Positions 48,748 through 60,800 of a DNA stretch of 64,000 nt are shown here, piece by piece (position 1 is the first letter of the stretch; each line of letters begins with the position of its first letter). The position numbers were made by a program, and so were the translations under genes. The stretch lies in assembly GCA_000310025.1 (NCBI GenBank), contig FN649734.1, forward strand, positions 2,561,245 to 2,625,244, given 5' to 3'. This stretch comes from Ectocarpus siliculosus (Eukaryota; Sar; Phaeophyceae; Ectocarpales; Ectocarpaceae). The notes beneath the pieces were generated by a model. The model saw only the letters and a list, made by a program, of their open reading frames with translations. It searched no databases and was not told the DNA's origin.

Positions 48748-49560
48748 GGCTTCACTGCTGTTTAGCGCTGTCGTTGTTGTGGCGCTAGGGAAGGTTTCTC
48801 CCTTATGTGGCGCCTGCGTTGTCGTGGCGGGAGAGGAAGCTCAACCATCACGTTTGGGCACCACCGTTGTGGTGGTAGGAGTGAGGCTTCACCCTTGTTT
48901 TGCGCTATTATACTATCGTTTTTGTGGCGCCTGTGTGGCTTCACCGTCTGTGTGGGCACCACCATTGGCGTGGTGGGAGTGAGGCTCCACCCTTGTTTTG
49001 CGCTATTATACTATCGTTTTTGTGGCGCCTGTGTGGCTTCACCGTCTGTGTGGGCACCACCATTGGCGTGGTGGGAGTGAGGCTCCACCCTTGTTTTGCG
49101 CTATTATACTATCGTTTTTGTGGCGCCTGTGTGGCTTCACCGTCTGTGTGGGCACCACCATTGGCGTGGTGGGAGTGAGGCTCCACCCTTATTTGGCACT
49201 GCTGCCATTGTGGTGGTAGGAGTGAAGTTTCGCCCTCATCCGAAACCGTCGTGGTAGTGGTAGGAGTGAAGCTCCACCCTCTTTGCTTTGTGACCATCGC
49301 TGTCTGGTGGGAGTGAAGCTACCCCTTGTTTCTCACGATCGTTGTGGTGGCCGAGTGAAGCTTAAACTAGTCGGCATTGCTGCGATTTTCGTGTCGAGAG
49401 TGAAGCTTGCCCTTTCTAGGCCCTATGGTTATCGTTGCTGGAGTGAAGCTGCACCCTCATTGGGGCACTATCGTTGTCGTGTAAGTGAAGCTTGACTCAT
49501 TTGGCATTATGATTGTAGTGGTGGGAATGAAGCTTCGCCCTGACTTGGCAATATCGTTTC
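48735..49560. repeat. minisatellite directly after the POLR3H stop codon (98-bp core unit)
   Basis: Units starting gtgaggct at 48,881, 48,979 and 49,077 are almost identical 98-bp copies, ending at 49,174. On both sides the array decays to about 49-bp units with the block tggtgggagtgaagctycac. The first such block overlaps the last codons and stop of POLR3H. Confidence 0.92.
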
Positions 49561-51858
49561 CGAGCTGGGGTCAATGAATGGCTTGGTTTCAGCTGATTGT
49601 TTGTTGACCGCGTGCCACAGAGGCTTTGGCGTGTGAGAATAATATTTTTTCTTGTTGTGCCAAGAGCAGAACTCTCGTGAAGAAGGCAGATGCTCGTGTG
49701 TGCGTGTCTGTTCTAATATGTAGTTGTATGTACCACGGTGGGGGCACGAATCATACAAAGTAGGTTGCTCAGCTTTGGCTCCTACACAACAAGCCACCGT
49801 CCATTGACCTGCTGTGGTCGGCGGTGGTGACGAAAAAAAACGGACGAAGACCCGAATTCGATGTTTCCATTTGGATGCTTGTCAGCTTACGGGCGGGCCC
49901 GTTCTGTTCAGCAGTGCAGCATGCTCCCGTCGAGATCGGGCGATGCATGATCCCACGCGTTACCTACGCCGTGAAGGCGCTCGCCGTCGCACGCCGTAAG
50001 AACCACTTTACGTAGAATAGCTCCACGACAACCAGCGGGTGGTTTATCGAGGGAAGATCTCGTCCGCGGGCGCGTTCGTTGCACGGAGAGGTGCTAAGCG
50101 CTGCTGTACTTTTACTGCAACAGTTGCCTGGCATATCGTTCCCTGAGCGAACAATGAGCTTTGAAGCCAGCCTATATGCCTATATACCGTATATGACACA
50201 AGATAACACACCCCCTTGACCGATTTTCAAAGCTCTATTTCTCAACAGCAGGAAGACTCACAGCGCCGAAAACGGCGGCGTTGGAACCGCCTCGTTGAGA
50301 GCTTTTCGAAAATGTATCATTTCGTTTATGTATCCTCTTCGTCACCGAGTAATCGAGCTTTGAAAATCGGGCCAGGGGGTGTGTTATCTTGTGTCATATA
50401 CGGTATGTAGGGGTGTTTGAGATGACCTGCATCTTATCGTGGGAACACCAATTGCCAAGTCGACTTGTTTACAGGATACAGCAGACGACTATGTAGTCTG
50501 CTGTTTCCGAAGTAGGTTGTACCTGCAGGTTTTGGTCTTGTTGACAACAAGTGCTTGACCCCCATCCCCACACCTCCCGATGGATCATGACACATTGATG
50601 GCATGCACGATTCCTGCTGGATGGATTGCGGCCGAGCGAGAACTCGTTGGAACTTGCAACTTGTTCTCGGGGGACGGCAGCGGAGATTTTGTGTACCTCC
50701 CCCCCTAGTCATGCTGTCAGCTAGTGTGCTACTCCGAGCGAGAGAGCGAGGAGCGAGACAGGAGAGTCCAGAGACGAGGCAGGCAACGGGAGCAAAAGCC
50801 AGGGCAGCACGGAGAACACGGAGTTGTATGTGCTGAGAGGTATCGAGAGGTTTCGCTGGGCTCTTACTGGCTTGAGAGGTAAGCTTGTCGAGGCAGCGGT
50901 CGATGTAATTTGTTGGTGTCTGAGGCAGTTTTTTTGTTTGCTCCCCTTCAAACCGCCAGGTTTCCGCGAGCGTTGCTGGTTACGGCCTGTTGGCGTGACC
51001 AACATGCCCGGTTGAGTGTGAGGAAACAGAAGACGGTCAGGGCCTTGCGAAGAATCCTGGTGCTTCTACACTCCAGCTGTGTGATGATGTGTCGAAAGGT
51101 TGGGGTCAGCGTTGCTGCTGGCTACTTGCATACGAGCGGGGTTCGTTGCATACGAGCGCCCAAACTGTCTGAACTCGCCGCCCCAGAAAGATGTTGATGC
51201 AAACGACGGGACTGCTTCCTGAGCAGGTGTTCAAAAGCACCCCCGAACAAGCAACCAGGTTGTGTCCAGGAAGTAAACTTGGCCTAGTCTCGAGTGTCCA
51301 CAGGCTAGGCTGGTTGCTTCACACCATTCCTGCCACCAACCATCGCCCCCGAATGGTGAACGTGGACGACAGCCAGCAGTATTGTTACAACGGATGATGC
51401 TTGCCAACGATGTTTTCTCGCCTGGTGCCTCGTCTGGTGTGCTTGTGTAGCCCAACGATCACGTGTTTGCAACCTCTTCATGTGTTGGTAGCACAGCAGT
51501 AGCATCCTGTCGGCGTGCCCAAGCTCTCGACGTGTTTCTTAGGAAGAAAAAATTGTGTCTGCGCGCATTTTGTTTGCTGCACACGAAAATTTAACCAGTT
51601 CGCCGGGGGTCCATCATCGCGCATGTGTGCAGCAGGTTCGGCCAACAATACACCGCCGCTGCTGCTGCCGTTAAAACCGGCGGTTGCTAACCGCTGTTTA
51701 GACGGCTCTCGGAAGGGCAGCGGCTACGGAACCGCCGGATCAACGGTCTAATCTGGTTCTTCTATTTCTTGCTGTGCAGATACTACTAGCGAGGAAAATA
51801 CTACTGCTGTCGTTGGCGTGCTGTCCGAAGACGTCGGCAGTTGCTGCCGGTGTTGGCC
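49561..51858. other. intergenic region between POLR3H and the SR-rich gene
   Basis: About 2.3 kb between genes on the same strand. Apart from the MITE at 50,187 I see no repeat or RNA gene. Open frames under 100 codons lack recognisable content. The promoter and 5' UTR of the SR-rich gene must lie near its right end. Confidence 0.55.
50187..50403. mobile_element. TA-flanked MITE with inverted repeats of about 48 bp
   Basis: The left arm reads ccgtatatgacacaagataa, cacaccccc, then gaccgattttcaaagctc. The right arm, reverse-complemented, is nearly the same. The element is about 217 bp, flanked on each side by the dinucleotide TA, and non-coding. This structure suits a non-autonomous DNA transposon that duplicates TA (Tc1/mariner-like). 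A second copy starts at 63,931. Confidence 0.85.
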
Positions 51859-54800
51859 ATGGACGGTGGGGCGGGAGAGGAGGGGGCCTCTAATCCCGCC
51901 GCTATCGCCACGACTACTGCTGTGACTGTGGATGAGGTGCGGTGTGGCATTGGTGGCTTCGTTACGTGGGGCTATCTGTCTGGTAGCGGTCGGGTCGCTT
52001 TTATTCTCGCAGCGGGAGGCTATAAAACACACCTCTGCTCGCTCGTTGCCTTGGGAAGACACGGTGTACGTGTCGCCCCACTTACGGCAGCACGCCGTGT
52101 ACCAAGGTTGGGCGAATGTACGCGAGGCGCCCTCTTTCCCAAGCGTGCAGAGCGCACCCCCAGGGCGTTTACGTCGCCCTCGCCTTTCTCTTGGCTTCAT
52201 AGAAAATTTACTTTCTCGCTCTTTTTCGCAAAGGAGCTTTGGCGGCGAAGTAGCCCCTGTTTTGGCTCAAGACCTTCTGGAGGATGGGTGGCGTTTTCTG
52301 CGCTAACTGACGTTTGCTACGTCAGCAGACTGCTGCCCGTGTGTGCCGCAACCCCCCCGTACGCCTTGCCCTACTTTCTGCGCCCGGTTTGTCGTCGCTT
52401 GCGCCTGCGATCTTTGTCCTAATTAACCAAATCGCGCACCTGTGTTTTTTTTTTTACTGAGCGCTGTATCCTCTTCACGCCCGCCGTCGTCACTGGCTGC
52501 GCAGGCGCCACCGAGAACAACAAACGGTGTCGACAGCAGGACCGCCACGATCACCGCCGCCGCAGCCACCACCACCACGGAGCCGACGAGCAGCGGGGAC
52601 GGCGACGCCGCCGCCACCACCGCCGCCGCTAAGAACGTAGGCGTTGGCGTCGATGGCCCATCGTCCGACAGCCTCGTGGGGGCCGCCTCAAGGGAGAAGG
52701 AAGTTAACCCTTCCGCTGGGGCAAGAGTAACCGCCGGGGTGGAGGGAACCGAGATCAAGCCTCCGCCGCCAGTGACGCCGGTACAGACGCCGCCCGTGGC
52801 CCTTTCTGCTACCGTTGCTGCTGCTGCGGCTGCTGCTGCGGCGGCGACGGCTCGGTCAGCTGCTGGTTCCGCTTCTGCGGCTCCTGCTGCTGCTGGTGTC
52901 GCGGTCGTAGAACCGAGCCCCGTAGAGCCGATTCCTGCGGCTTCCGACCCGGACCCAGTCCCGACAGCTACCGATTCTCCTCCTGCTGCTCCTGTTGCTG
53001 CTCCAGCTGCTGTTGCTGCTCCAACTGTTGCTGCTCCAACTGTTGCTGCTCCAGCTGCTGCTGCTCCAACTGTTGCTGCTCCAGCTGCTGCTGCTCCAGC
53101 TGTTGCTGCTCCAACTGTTGCTCCTCCAGCTGCTGCTGCTCCAGCTGCTGCTACTCCAGCTGCTCCATCTGCTGCTGTTGCTGCTCCAGCTGCTGCTGCT
53201 GTTGCTGCTCCTGCTCCTACCGATCCGCCTGCTGCGGCGGCTGTTGTGGCATCGGAGTCAACCAGTTCGGTCAAGCCTCCAGGCTTGAAACGGTCTACGA
53301 GCAGGTCACTCCCGCCCGCTGCCGGGGTGCCCATGTCGATAAGGGCGCAGATGAAGATGATCATGGTCAGTGAAGGCTGTTGTGGTCGTCGGGCGGAACC
53401 GTTATTGCATGCGTACTAAATTGTGAGCTCTTCCGTGCAGCCATTTTGTCACACGTTTCTATTTATTTTTTAATTGGTTTGTACTTCCATGTACAGCTTA
53501 GCCGATAGGCAGAACGTACCTAAAATTTTAGGCGATCGGAGAGTGATCAGATCATGGGCGTACATGATAGTCGTTTGGCCTTACCAAATAGCAGGGCCAA
53601 ACTACGATGTCGTACAATATATGGAGATTTAAACGTTGGGTTTGCTGTGGGAACGCGTCGAATCTACGATGCCTTGCTTCATTTTCGCCCCGTTCGTGTT
53701 GGCATCCGTTACTGGCATTTTTTTCGCTCCCGCACGGCCAGGCTGCGGAAAAGGAGGAGAAAAAGAAGCTCGAGGCCGAAAACAACGATGCGAAAGCCAA
53801 AGCAGCGCGGGATGCGGCGGCGGAAAAAGTGGCGGCGGAAAAGGCGGCGGCAGCAGTCGTCGAGAAAGAAGCGGCTGAAGCCGAGACCGTAGCCAAGGGC
53901 AGCGGCAAGGCCGGGAAGCCAAGGGGCGGGGGAAGCGGCGGCGCCAGGGGCAAGGGGTCGCGGAGTGTGGGTGCCAAGGCCGTTGGGGGGGTTGGGAAGG
54001 GAGCCAATCGCGCAACAGCAGCAGCAGGGGAGACGGACGCGGAGGGGGAGGGCGGTTCCAACAACGCCAAAGCTACCGGCAAGACTGGTAAGGGCAGGGT
54101 GACGCCGAAAAAGTCCCCGCCGAAACCGTCGCCCAAGACTAAAGCGAAGCTGGCGCAGGAGAAGAAGGCCGCAGCAGCAGCAGCAGCAGCAGCGGCAGCG
54201 GCGGCTGCGGCAGCGGCAGCGGCGGCGGCCAAGGTGGAAACGGGTGGGGACGAGAACGGCGGCGGCGGGTCGAGAGGCAAGATGGGAAAGAGACCAGCCA
54301 GGACCAAAGGCGCTGGAGCTAAGGCTGGCCAGGCTCCGGCGACAGCAGCGAAAGGCAATAGCACCACCGGCGGCGGGAGAGGTCGGGGGGGCGCTGCATC
54401 AAAAAAAGTGGCAGCAGCGGCAGCAGCAACAGCAGCAGCAGCAGCAGCAGAGTCAGAATCGGAAAAGCGAGGCGGCAAGAAGGGAGCAAGCAAGAGCAAG
54501 AGCTCCCGCAAGCGAGGGGGAGCTGCCGCTGCGGAGAACGCGAAGGACGCTCAGGACGAAGATGTTCCAGGAGAAGGAGGAGAAGCACCGGTCGACGAGC
54601 CGGAGGTTGATGTCGACGGTGCAGGAAGCAATGGCGAAGAAGGGGACGATGGCGACTCTCAAGAACCGCCGAGCAGCGCAGCTGTGAACACAAAGAGCAA
54701 CCGAAGATCGACCAAGAAAGGGAAGGTCTTGCCGAGCTCATCAGCAGCAGCCAAGGCCAAGCCAGCGGCCGCCGTTGCCCCGAAAGCGGGTGCTGCCGCG

Positions 54801-57800
54801 GCTCCGGGGAGAGGGAAGAAGGCTAAGCAGCAGGCGGTGGCGCGGGCGGGTCCGCGAAGCGGTGGTGCTCAGAAGAGAAAGGCGGCAGCGGCGATAGAGG
54901 AGGAGGAGGAGGAGGAGGAAGACGAGGAGGTGGAGGACGAAAACACCAAGCCCGTCGCTGCTGCCAGCCGGAAGGGTCGAGGAAAGGGCGTCGGCGGCTC
55001 CAAGGCATCCGAGGATGGGGGTGGCTCGAAGACGGCTGCTGGTTCTGGGGACGACGGGGAGGGAGCGGCCGACCACGCGCCCGCCCCCGTCAAGGGCGGC
55101 AACACCAAGAAGAAGAACAAGAAACAGAAAGAAGCGGAGGAGTTCGGGGTCGACGGGGGGGATGAACAGGAAGAGAAGGACATGGAGGACGCGACCACGA
55201 AGCCCGTCGCCCCTGCGAGCCGAAAGGGTCGAAGAAAGGGCGCTGGCGGCGGAGCTAAGGTAGCCGAGGGGGACGGTGGCTCGAAACCGGCTGCTGCTTC
55301 TGGGGACGACGGGGAGGGGGCGGCCGACCCCGCGCCCGCTCCCGTGAAGGGCGGCAACGCCAAGAAGAAGAAGAAGAAGAAGAAGCAAAAGGAGGAGGAG
55401 GAGGAGGAGGAGGAGGCCTGGGTAGAACACAAAGGTGGGAGGAAAGCCGGTGGCGGCGGGGGCAAGCGCCGCAAGCGAGCCAAGGAGGACGCAGCAGCTG
55501 TGTCGGAGACGGAGCGGGGTGGCGGGAGCGGGGAGGAAGAGGCAGAGTGGGAGGATGGTTGCGTGGAGGACAAGGAGGAGGAGGAGGACGAGGAGAGACA
55601 CAAAGAAGGGAGCGAGCGCGAGGGAGAGCCTGGGGGGTCTGCTAAAATGGCCCCGGATAAGGGGAAAAGAAGAAAGGTGAGTGGTGTTCGGCTGCTTGGT
55701 GAGAATGGAGAGGGAGGCTGGGTGGGCCTGTGGAGGTGGCAGGCGGCTATGGGGCGACGAAGCGCCGATAAAGAGAAATGTCTGTTGGGGGGTCTTGCCT
55801 CTTGCAAGCTTCAGCGGGGCTGTGAAGACAAGCAAGAACCACACGCGATAGGTTTATTAATTAATGACATGAATCACTCGTGGAGTTTCTCGATTTTCGG
55901 TAATTGTCGAATGGCCCACATGAAGGGTTTTTTTAATTGACCTGTGTCTACCCGAAGTGGGGTATGGCCGACAAGTCAACCGATGCCCGTGCAACATGTT
56001 TTGCCTTTCTCGCACGACCTCATCCGACGTCTTTTTCATGTTTGTCGAATACTACTTCCCTACATGTGACCGACCCTGCAGGGGCGAAGCCTAAGCCGCC
56101 AGCGAGATGCCGGGAAGGGCAAGGGAAGACGGGTGGTAGAGGAGGAGGAGGAAGACGACACCGAGCCAAGCGGTCCTCACGCCGACGGCGACGGTGCGGA
56201 CGGTTCTCCTGGCGAGCGGTCCCGCAGTCCATCGAGAAGCCGTAAGACGTCAGCCGGAGGTCGGCGGGCGGTCCGGGGAGCGGGGGACGACGACAGCGGC
56301 GACGGCTCCGATGGAGGGGAGCGGGGGCGGCGGCGGCGGCGGGGGCGAACGCCTCCTGCCGCTGATTCCGATTCCGGGACGAAAAAGAAGAAGAAAAAGA
56401 AGAAGAGGAGCGGGAAGGACCGACGAGGTGACAAAGATAGCGGGGAAGGTACGGGGGAGGCGGACGATGCCGCCGAGGCACAGTTGTCGGCTTCTTCGCC
56501 CGCCGCGGCGGCGGCGGAAAAAGGCGAGCGGCGGCGGCGGGCGACAGCGGTGGCGTTGGCTGTGGAGAGGGACGCTGACAGCCTCGATGGCTCCGGGCAG
56601 AGGTCGGCCACCACTGCTGATGCTTCGGGCACGAAGAAGCAGAAGAAGAAGAGCGGGAAGCGGAAGGCGGAGGAAGCAATCGGTGACGCCGGAGATGTGA
56701 AAGACGAAAAGACGGCCACTGCTCGAAAGGTGTGAAGGGCCGCGGTCCGTTTTCGAGATGTTTTTGTCGCCGCCAGTACTGCCCCGGGTGTTATTTTTTA
56801 GTTCCAAGACATGACCGACCGAGCCACTTGTTGTTTGTTTCGTTCCCGTGCGTAGCCGGTGCTTGAAGGGATGGTGCTGTGTTTTGGACGCCACTTCCTA
56901 CACGAGCGTCGATAGCCATTCCTTCCTGACACACCGCATTACTTGCGGAGTGAAGGTTTACTTGATCGTGCGCACACGCGCTTCTCTTCGTCTCACGTTT
57001 TGCTTTCACAGGTATCGAAAGCAGACTCGCAGGGCAAGAAACGGAGGAGGGTCGTCAAGGAAGGAGACCGGAGGAGCCGCAGCCGTAGCCGCAGTCACAG
57101 CCGCAGCCGCAGCCACAGTCACAGCCGCAGCCGCAGTCACAGCCGCAGCCACAGTCACAGCCGCAGCCGGAGCCGGAGCCACCAGCGTAGTAGCCGCGGC
57201 GGCCGCGCGCGTGACCATAGCCGCAGCCGGAGCGAGAGCGGAAGCGAGTGGAGCGGAAGCGAGTGGAACGCTACCGCCGCCGCCGCTGTTTCGAAGAGTA
57301 GGAGCGGTGGCGGTGGCGGCGGCGGTGACCACCATCATCGCGCCAGACGGCGGAGAAGGCGCGGATCCTCGTCGTCCGCCCGGCCACGGCGGGAGGACAG
57401 CAGGCGGAGCAGCTCGAGCGACGACGACGACCACAGCGGGAGACGCAGACGTAGACGGAGCAGATCCCGGAGCTGGAGCAGGAGCAGGAGCAGGAGCCGC
57501 AGTCGGAGAGGCGGCGGCGGCAATGGTCGCGGCAGGCGCCGGGGTGAGCGGCTGGGCGGCGGCGGCGGCGGCGGCGGCGACGGCGGGGGGAGCGTCGAAC
57601 GCCCTGCGAAGAGCAGCAAAGGCGGCGGGGGGGCGGGAGGCCGTGGCGGCAGGGCGGCGGGTGCGGACGGCACCCGCCCCGGGCGTAGACGGCGGCGGGA
57701 TGATGGCGAGCGGGAAAGGAGTGCGTCGTTATCGTCGTCGTCGTCGGAGGACGGCGGTGAGCGGCGTAGCCGTGATCGGAGTAGTCGCGACGGGGACAGC

Positions 57801-60800
57801 AGGAAGCGCGGCGGCGGGAAGGGCGAGGCGAGCAGGGGTACGGGAGGGGGTGACCTCAAGGGGATGATACCGAAGAAGAAGTTGGGCGATGTGGGTGGCA
57901 GCAGCAGCTTGCACAACGATCCCTCGGCGATACCGCGGAAAAAGCAGGCTCCGAGCACCCAGAGCCAGAGCAGCAGCAACTGGCCTCGCGATGACCGCAA
58001 GGCGGGTGGGGGGAGGAGGAGGAAAGGCCGAGGGGTTGAGCCTGGGAGCAGCAGCAGCAGGAGCCGCAGTCGCAGCAGCAGCTCCAGCAGCTGGAGCAGG
58101 AGCAGGAGCAGGAGCAGGAGCGACGACAGTCGCCCCCGCAAGAGCGGAACCGTCGGCGGCAGCAGCAGGAAGAGGTCGGGCTCGAGACGGAGAAGCCCGT
58201 CCTCCCGTCGAAGACGGCATCGGGATTACAGCAGCAGCGACAGCGACACTGGAGGTCATGGTCGCAGAAGAAGAGACCCACGCCGTGTGGGCGGCGGCGG
58301 CGGCGGCGGGGCTTCGCCCCGCTCCCCGCGAAGCGACGACGACGATGGCCGAGGCCGAAGAAATCGCCGGAGCCGCTCCCGGAGTCGGAGCCGCGACCGT
58401 GACTCCACCCGCCGGGTCGTTGCCCGCGGAGGTTCGGGTAGCGGGGATGGTAGGGGCGAGAAGCAGCAGCAGCAGCAGCAGCTCGCCCGGCGAGTGCTGG
58501 AGGAGAGGAGAAGGGCTGGTGGCACAGAATCGGAAGGAAAGGTGGCGACGCCGAGGGCAGTGTTGCAGGCGGTGGCGGCGGCCAGGAGTGCGCTGGAGGC
58601 TAGAGCGGCGGAGGCGGCCGCGGCGACGGAGGCGGAGCGGAAGAGGTGGGTCGTTGTTTGTCTCCAGATACGGGTAGTTTGGTTGTCATGGAAGCCTACC
58701 ACAGACTTTCCCGAAATGGTGTGCAAGCGGGAGCGGGTAATGAGCCATGTGTCCCTGGGCGGGCGACAGGCGGGCGACGGGGTTGCTTAAGGCCCAGTAC
58801 TTGCTAGTGTTGTCATAGCCGACTCCGAACATGGCGGTCTTGCGTGGACAGGGAATTGGTTTCCTTTCTTGCAGGCACAGCCGTAGTTCTCCCGAGCTCA
58901 TTCCTTCCCCCACACTGCTGTACCATGCGTTTTCACGGTCTCTTCGCCGTTACCAGCCCCCCCGTTCAAACTGTCCAATTTCCGGCAACAAGTGACCGTT
59001 CTTGCTGCGAAACCCATTCGTGGCCTGTTCCAGAAACTTGGGAAGCCGTCCTCCTTCCCTCGATGGCCGTACACTGTAGTGGTGGAGGTGGTTGTCGGGG
59101 TGGTGTAAATGTTGAGGGCAATGGTGTGTTAAACAATCCCACCCTGATGTTGCGTTGCCCTTGCCCGTAATCCTGCCGCTTCCGCCGCTTCTGATTGGTT
59201 GTTTGGTTCGACCACGATCGGTTGGTTGCCCCTTCCAGGCAAGAAGATCTCGAGAACAGGCTGAAGAAGAAGATCCGGGAGAGCTCCGCCCTAGAGAAGG
59301 CCAGATCCGACCACGCCAGCATCACCGACTCAGACCCGATCGACAAGGTGTGTGAATGACGAGCCTTTTTTCGTCTACTTTGTTTTTTTCTCTCCAATGT
59401 GGTGCAAACTCTGCCGAGGTTCTGGTTCTTGTGTGATGTCGTAATGCACGCTTTCGTGTCGGCTCGTAAAAGTCGTAGAGTTTTCGGTCTTGTACGGCGA
59501 CCGAGGGTACTCAAGGGTGAAATATCAAGCCTAGATTTGGTGGTGGAGGGGGTGGGATGAATGGTACCGGCGGTTGTTCTCTTCATTTCCGTACACGGAC
59601 TGTAGCTTCGACATCTCTCAAACAAACGCGGAGCAGGAAGCCCAAGGCAGCCGCTGGGCACCGTACCGGACCTTTTGCGTGATCCACCTCGCCGTGGAAG
59701 GACGTTTTGTTGTTGTTGTTGTTTAGCGTTCTCTTTCACCGCTGAGTATTTCTTGCGTTGATGCTGCCATGCGGCGGGGCCTTAGCCAGCAAAGGAACGG
59801 TCCTTCCGGATTTTCCATCGAAAACGCTGTACGTTGCCTACGAATTCAATTGATTATGTTGGCGTGCAGAACAATAGTACTGGTGTACCAGAGTAACCAG
59901 CGTGCACGATACAGTAGTACAAGGTGCATCGACAGTTTTTTTTCCAAAAAGCAACACAGCCAATACTGGCTAATTGCGCCCTATGGGTGTGCCTCCCTCC
60001 ATTTTTTTTCTCTCCGTCATTCGGCCGATGGAAATCGCTTTCGTCGCTGGTGCAGATGGGCACGATGCTGGACTCCAAGAAGAATCGTCTGGACGATTTC
60101 GCCGTCAAGGACTCTGAAGGAAGAGTCATACGGGAGCCGACCGTTCCCATGCTCATCGAGGAGCTCAAGGTTAGCAACCCTCGTTGCGGTTGGTGTCGTG
60201 CTCCGTGCTCGTCTCGTCTCGCAACCTTACACGTCTTGTGAACGAGGTCCAACCGGAGTTGGTTGGCGCTTCTGTGAGCACCCGCACATGTCCTTCTTGG
60301 TCGGCAGTTTTACACCCAACCCCGTCCCGAGGAGCACGAGGGGGACGTACCGTCTCGAGTGTTTTCTTGGGCTCTTAGCTTTTTCCGACTTTGTGTTGTG
60401 CGTAGCTGTAGAGCAGTGGGTGCACCGTGCGAACCATCGAGCTTACCTCACGCACTGTACGTGGAATGCCCGTTCCGCAGTCTGTTGATTTCGCATGCTT
60501 GAGAGGTTGCTGTTGTTTTGTCTCTTCAGACGTACGCAAAAAGGGGCGCTCTCAATACAGGTCGCACGCGTTGCGGCGGCGGTTGTTCCCCCACCGCATG
60601 AAGTAAGCTCCCCAACATGATGACTCTCCCCTTGCCCCCCCCCATCTTGCGGTTCCGCCTTTTGCTTTCAGGGAGAGGAGAAGCCCATGTCGTGGTGGGG
60701 CGTGATGACCTGCCCGGACTTGCCCCCGCCGCCGGGATCGCTACCCCCGCCACCGCCCCCACCCCCCCCGTTGATGTCGATGTCACCACGGCACCCCCCG

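Noticed and set aside
48881-49174. Regular 98-bp repeats considered as a CRISPR-like array
   Set aside because: Whole units are repeated with no unique spacers, in a eukaryotic gene flank; this is a minisatellite.
52423-54511. Minus-strand open frames of 313 and 319 codons
   Set aside because: Both mirror Ala/Pro- and Lys/Ala-rich coding repeats of the SR-rich gene and have no independent features.
54741-55844. 367-codon minus-strand open frame
   Set aside because: It is antisense to the Lys/Glu/Gly-rich exon 3 of the SR-rich gene; the protein is Leu/Ser/Pro low complexity, as expected from complementing GC-rich codon repeats.
56848-58677. Long plus-strand frames (339 and 262 codons) overlapping the RS exon
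   Set aside because: Hexamer repeats keep all three frames open; only the RS frame joins upstream and downstream exons in phase.
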